Source of the DNA: an uncultured Ignavibacteria bacterium | GTDB lineage: Bacteria; Bacteroidota; Ignavibacteria; Ch128b | NCBI GenBank assembly: GCA_937944105.1 | Contig: CALDZP010000035.1 | Span: forward strand, 1-37,981 | Reading direction: 5' to 3' | Length of the DNA: 37,981 bases | Program-made: the position numbers and the translations under genes | Shown: positions 35,339 to 37,981 of the stretch, one piece after another | Layout: each line of letters starts with the position of its first letter | Position numbering within the stretch: position 1 is the stretch's first letter | The notes under the pieces: model-generated | What the model was told of the DNA's origin: nothing | The model's input: only the letters and a program-made list of their open reading frames with translations | Databases searched by the model: none

Positions 35339-36697
35339 TTATTCAAGAATTTCTTTTATTGCTTCTTTAAGGGTTTTTACCTGAACAATTTTAATAGGTA
35401 AATCACTAAACTTTATATTTATCTTTTGCACAGGAGTAACTATTTCTTTGAATCCAAGTTTGTTTGCTTCCTGAATTCTTTTTTCAAGATTACTTATGCC
35501 TCTGATTTCACCACCCAGTCCAACTTCTCCAACAACACATGTAAGAGAATCGGCCGGTATATCTTTAATGCTTGAGATAATTGCAGAACAAACAGCAAGG
35601 TCTGCAGCTGGCTCATCGATTTCAACTCCACCAGCAATATTTAAAAAAACATTATTCTGGCTCATCTTGTAATTTAATCTTTTTTCAATTACAGCGAGTA
35701 ATATTGAAAGTCTTCGTAAGTCAAAACCTGTAGTCACTCTTTGAGCCATACCATAACCAGAAGGAGTAACTAATGCCTGCACTTCTACAAGAATTGGTCT
35801 TGTTCCTTCAATAATCGAAGTTACAACTGAACCCGAACTTCCATACTCTCTCTCTGCCAGAAAAATTTGTGATGGATTTTCAACTTCTTTAAGACCATTT
35901 TCCTGCATCTCGAAGATTCCAATCTCATTAGTGGAACCAAATCGATTTTTTATTGCTCTAAGAATTCGGAATGAATAATTTTTCTCTCCAGAGAATTGAA
36001 TTACTGTATCGACAATGTGCTCAAGAGCTTTTGGTCCAGCTATCAATCCATCTTTTGTTATATGACCTATAATTATAACTGCAACATTATATTTTTTTGC
36101 AAACTCCATTAATTGAGCAGTACATTCACGTATCTGTCCAATTGTTCCTGGTGATCCATCAAGTTCATCTCGGTAAATAGTTTGAATTGAATCTATTACT
36201 ACAACCGATGGGGCTTCTTTTTCAAAAATTTCTAAAATTAAATTAAGATTTGTTTCCGGAAGAATAAATAAATTTTCATTTTTGATTTTTAATCTTGAAG
36301 CTCTCAAACTAATTTGTTCAAGCGATTCTTCACCGGTCACATAAATAACTTTAGATTCAATATTTGATACTGCTTGAAGCACTAATGTTGATTTCCCAAT
36401 TCCTGGATCACCCGCAATGAGAACTATACTTCCCTGAATAAGTCCACCACCAAGAACTCTATCAAATTCTTTTATTCCCGTTTTAATCCTAATTGAATCA
36501 ATCTTTAATTTTTCATTATTAAGTGCGAAAATTGATTTTACTTCATGCTTTCTTGAAGAGATTTGATGAGTCTTTGTTTTCTTCTCAATTTCTTCTGAGA
36601 AAGTATTCCAGCTACCACAGGAAGGACACTTACCTAACCATTGTATCGATTCATAACCACAATTTTGACAAACAAATTTTTTTCTTACCACACTCAT
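35339..36697 (-). CDS. radA: DNA repair protein RadA
   Basis: A RecA-like ATPase that extends strand exchange and processes recombination intermediates. About 452 aa. The N-terminal C4 zinc finger has cysteines at 10, 13, 24 and 27 (CQNCGYES and GKCPSCGSW), the Walker A GDPGIGKST is near residue 93, the RadA-specific KNRFGSTNE motif near 249, and a Lon-like C-terminal domain contains GGVEIDEPAADLAV. The ATG at 36697 shares its A with the stop of the upstream ABC ATPase gene (TGATG), and AGGA precedes it. The TTG one codon earlier is less likely. Confidence 0.96.
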   Translation of the reverse strand: MSVVRKKFVCQNCGYESIQWLGKCPSCGSWNTFSEEIEKKTKTHQISSRKHEVKSIFALNNEKLKIDSIRIKTGIKEFDRVLGGGLIQGSIVLIAGDPGIGKSTLVLQAVSNIESKVIYVTGEESLEQISLRASRLKIKNENLFILPETNLNLILEIFEKEAPSVVVIDSIQTIYRDELDGSPGTIGQIRECTAQLMEFAKKYNVAVIIIGHITKDGLIAGPKALEHIVDTVIQFSGEKNYSFRILRAIKNRFGSTNEIGIFEMQENGLKEVENPSQIFLAEREYGSSGSVVTSIIEGTRPILVEVQALVTPSGYGMAQRVTTGFDLRRLSILLAVIEKRLNYKMSQNNVFLNIAGGVEIDEPAADLAVCSAIISSIKDIPADSLTCVVGEVGLGGEIRGISNLEKRIQEANKLGFKEIVTPVQKINIKFSDLPIKIVQVKTLKEAIKEILE

Positions 36698-37425
36698 CAA
36701 TATCCTGTTCTTTTTATAAAGTTTTGAATAATTGGATCATAAGTTTCAACAAAATCATCAAACGCCCCATCGAAATAGATTTTACCGTCATGTATCATAG
36801 CTACTCTATCGGCAACTTTTTTTACACTAACAAGATCGTGCGTTACAACGATAGATGTGACTTTCAATTTTTTTGAAAGGTCATAGATTAATTGATCTAT
36901 TGAATCAGAAGAAATAGGATCAAGACCAGTAGTAGGCTCATCATAAATAATGTATTTAGGATTTGTCACCAGAGCTCGAGCGAGCCCAACTCGTTTTTTC
37001 ATTCCTCCGCTTAGTTCGGCAGGTTTTTTTTCATTAATTCCCGATAAGTTTACAAGTTCAAGTTTTTCATTGACAATTTTTCTAATTTCATCTCTTTTCA
37101 TTCGTGTGTTTTCAATTAATGCGAGCCCTACGTTTTCTTCCACAGTCAAAGAATCAAACAAAGCCGCTCCTTGAAAAAGAAATCCAAAATTTTTTCTTAA
37201 TTCATAAAGTTCATCTTCATCAAGTTCATTAACAATTTTACCATCAACTTCAATTGTTCCACTATCTGGTTTGAGAAGTCCAATAATATGTTTAATTAAA
37301 ACACTTTTGCCACATCCGCTTCGACCAATAATGGCTATAGTTTCACCATCATTGATATCTAAATCAATCCCGTTTAATACTTTTTGATCATTGAATGATT
37401 TGTGTAGATTTTTAATTCGAATCAT
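36697..37425 (-). CDS. MlaF-like ABC transporter ATPase
   Basis: ATP-binding subunit resembling MlaF/Ttg2A of the lipid-trafficking Mla system. Walker A GRSGCGKS is at 34-41, the Q-loop FGFLFQGAALFDSLTVEENV around 80-99 (the FQ-GALFDS form is typical of this branch), the signature LSGGMKKRVGLARAL at 138-152, and Walker B with YIIYDEPTTGLDP at 158-170. 242 aa. No mlaE permease or MCE-domain mlaD gene is adjacent in the window: upstream is over 500 bases of non-coding DNA and downstream is radA. The transport role is inferred from the family only. Confidence 0.85.
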   Translation of the reverse strand: MIRIKNLHKSFNDQKVLNGIDLDINDGETIAIIGRSGCGKSVLIKHIIGLLKPDSGTIEVDGKIVNELDEDELYELRKNFGFLFQGAALFDSLTVEENVGLALIENTRMKRDEIRKIVNEKLELVNLSGINEKKPAELSGGMKKRVGLARALVTNPKYIIYDEPTTGLDPISSDSIDQLIYDLSKKLKVTSIVVTHDLVSVKKVADRVAMIHDGKIYFDGAFDDFVETYDPIIQNFIKRTGY

Positions 37426-37981
37426 AATTATTCAAATTTAACTGTAATGTTAAATATTTTTCAAAGTTTTAAGTGAATCTTTTTTGACTTTTAGTAAAAT
37501 ACTACGGGTAAAAATTCAAATAAAAAAGTTAGATTAAAATGATTTTTAGATATTGAATATGTTATGTAAGGTTTGGTGATTTGTAAAATATTGCTCTTTA
37601 TCCTTTTAACTTCGGAATCTGAATAGCTCTTTCATTTAGCTGTCATTGCGAGGAGTGAAACGACGAGGCAATCCTTTACAAAAACATAAAAATGCAAAAT
37701 GAAAATTTTTGCCGTAACCAGAAAAGATTGCTTCCCCGCCTTTGGCGGGTCGCAATGACTGGAATAAGAGAAAAGATTGCTTTCCCGATTTTCATCAGGA
37801 TTCGCAATGACATGTAAGAGAGAAAAAATACCTTCGCTTTCAATAACAAAATATTATTAAAATTTTATCAAATGATTAATAATGAATTTCAAAATTTTTA
37901 ATTGAGCAGATCGAAACATTATTGAAAAATATTTATCAAATTTTGAAATTGATTATATCGGTCTTTTCAGGATAAAATATC
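37426..37981. other. Gene-free right end of the window
   Basis: More than 550 bases without a credible ORF. It is AT-rich apart from the GTCATTGCGA-type repeats at 37642-37811 (separate entry). The last 120 bases show nothing recognisable; a minus-strand reading is open for only 14 codons from the edge, too short to call. Confidence 0.55.
37642..37811. repeat. Three intergenic palindromic repeats with ATTGCGA arms
   Basis: Unit 1 (37642-37673) begins GTCATTGCGAGG and ends GGCAATC. Unit 2 (37726-37759) begins GATTGC and ends TCGCAATGAC, with an internal hairpin CCCGCC-ttt-GGCGGG (37735-37749). Unit 3 (37775-37811) begins GATTGC and ends TTCGCAATGAC. Units 2 and 3 are inverted relative to unit 1, so unit 1 can pair with either. 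Near-identical GTCATTGCGAGG...GCAATC elements are a well-known dispersed intergenic repeat in many bacteria. Confidence 0.85.

Noticed and set aside
37936-37981. Possible end of a minus-strand gene entering from the right edge
   Set aside because: Only 14 open codons before a stop, with no recognisable motif; chance openness is likely.

Overview
This is a strongly AT-rich bacterial chromosome segment with ordinary housekeeping and lifestyle genes. The combination of long secreted proteins ending in a Por/type IX secretion (T9SS) sorting domain, a Reg_prop beta-propeller regulator, a three-gene proton-translocating transhydrogenase, ThyX, RNase HIII and a SufU-type SUF operon points to the Bacteroidota/Chlorobi side of the tree. 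Ignavibacteria-like is my best guess. That placement is inferred from gene content and base composition; no marker phylogeny was possible.

Layout. The left edge carries the last codons of a plus-strand gene and its terminator, then rnhC. A minus-strand pair follows: a beta-propeller membrane regulator ending in a Fis-type HTH, overlapping a two-helix membrane protein. Cystathionine beta-synthase (plus) faces an RluE-like pseudouridine synthase and a FAD-dependent oxidoreductase (minus). At 8.2-14.0 kb are two co-directional secreted proteins, a modular GH13 alpha-amylase and a large protein with an ASPM/HYDIN-like domain. Both carry T9SS C-terminal domains and both have CBM9/DOMON-like modules. 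A strong terminator closes this starch-related unit. Next come an ECF sigma factor and a divergent eIF2B/MtnA-fold protein.

The centre (15.9-22.7 kb) is an eight-gene SUF iron-sulfur operon: sufB, sufC, sufD, sufS, sufU, a MIP18-family sufT, a BrxA/BrxB-type bacilliredoxin, and an Rrf2 regulator with three cysteines as the last gene. A good -35/-10 pair overlapping a perfect palindrome precedes sufB and suggests feedback by the Rrf2 protein. Between this operon and the convergent transhydrogenase genes lies nearly 1 kb of non-coding DNA holding about a dozen degenerate hairpin repeats of roughly 34 bases, several with visible compensatory arm changes.

The right part holds pntAA-pntAB-pntB, a TPR protein, thyX, a small methyltransferase, an outer-membrane-like protein, aspS, an OPT-family transporter, radA and an MlaF-like ABC ATPase. 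The window ends in a second, unrelated family of hairpin repeats (arms GTCATTGCGA / TCGCAATGAC).

No phage, transposase, CRISPR, tRNA or rRNA was recognised, and I found no convincing complete new multi-gene system. The most unusual items are the membrane propeller-HTH regulator that lacks a histidine kinase, the eIF2B-like protein that has lost the isomerase cysteine beside an ECF sigma factor, the covarying hairpin array, and an unexplained GC-rich hairpin with a duplicated loop upstream of the SUF promoter.
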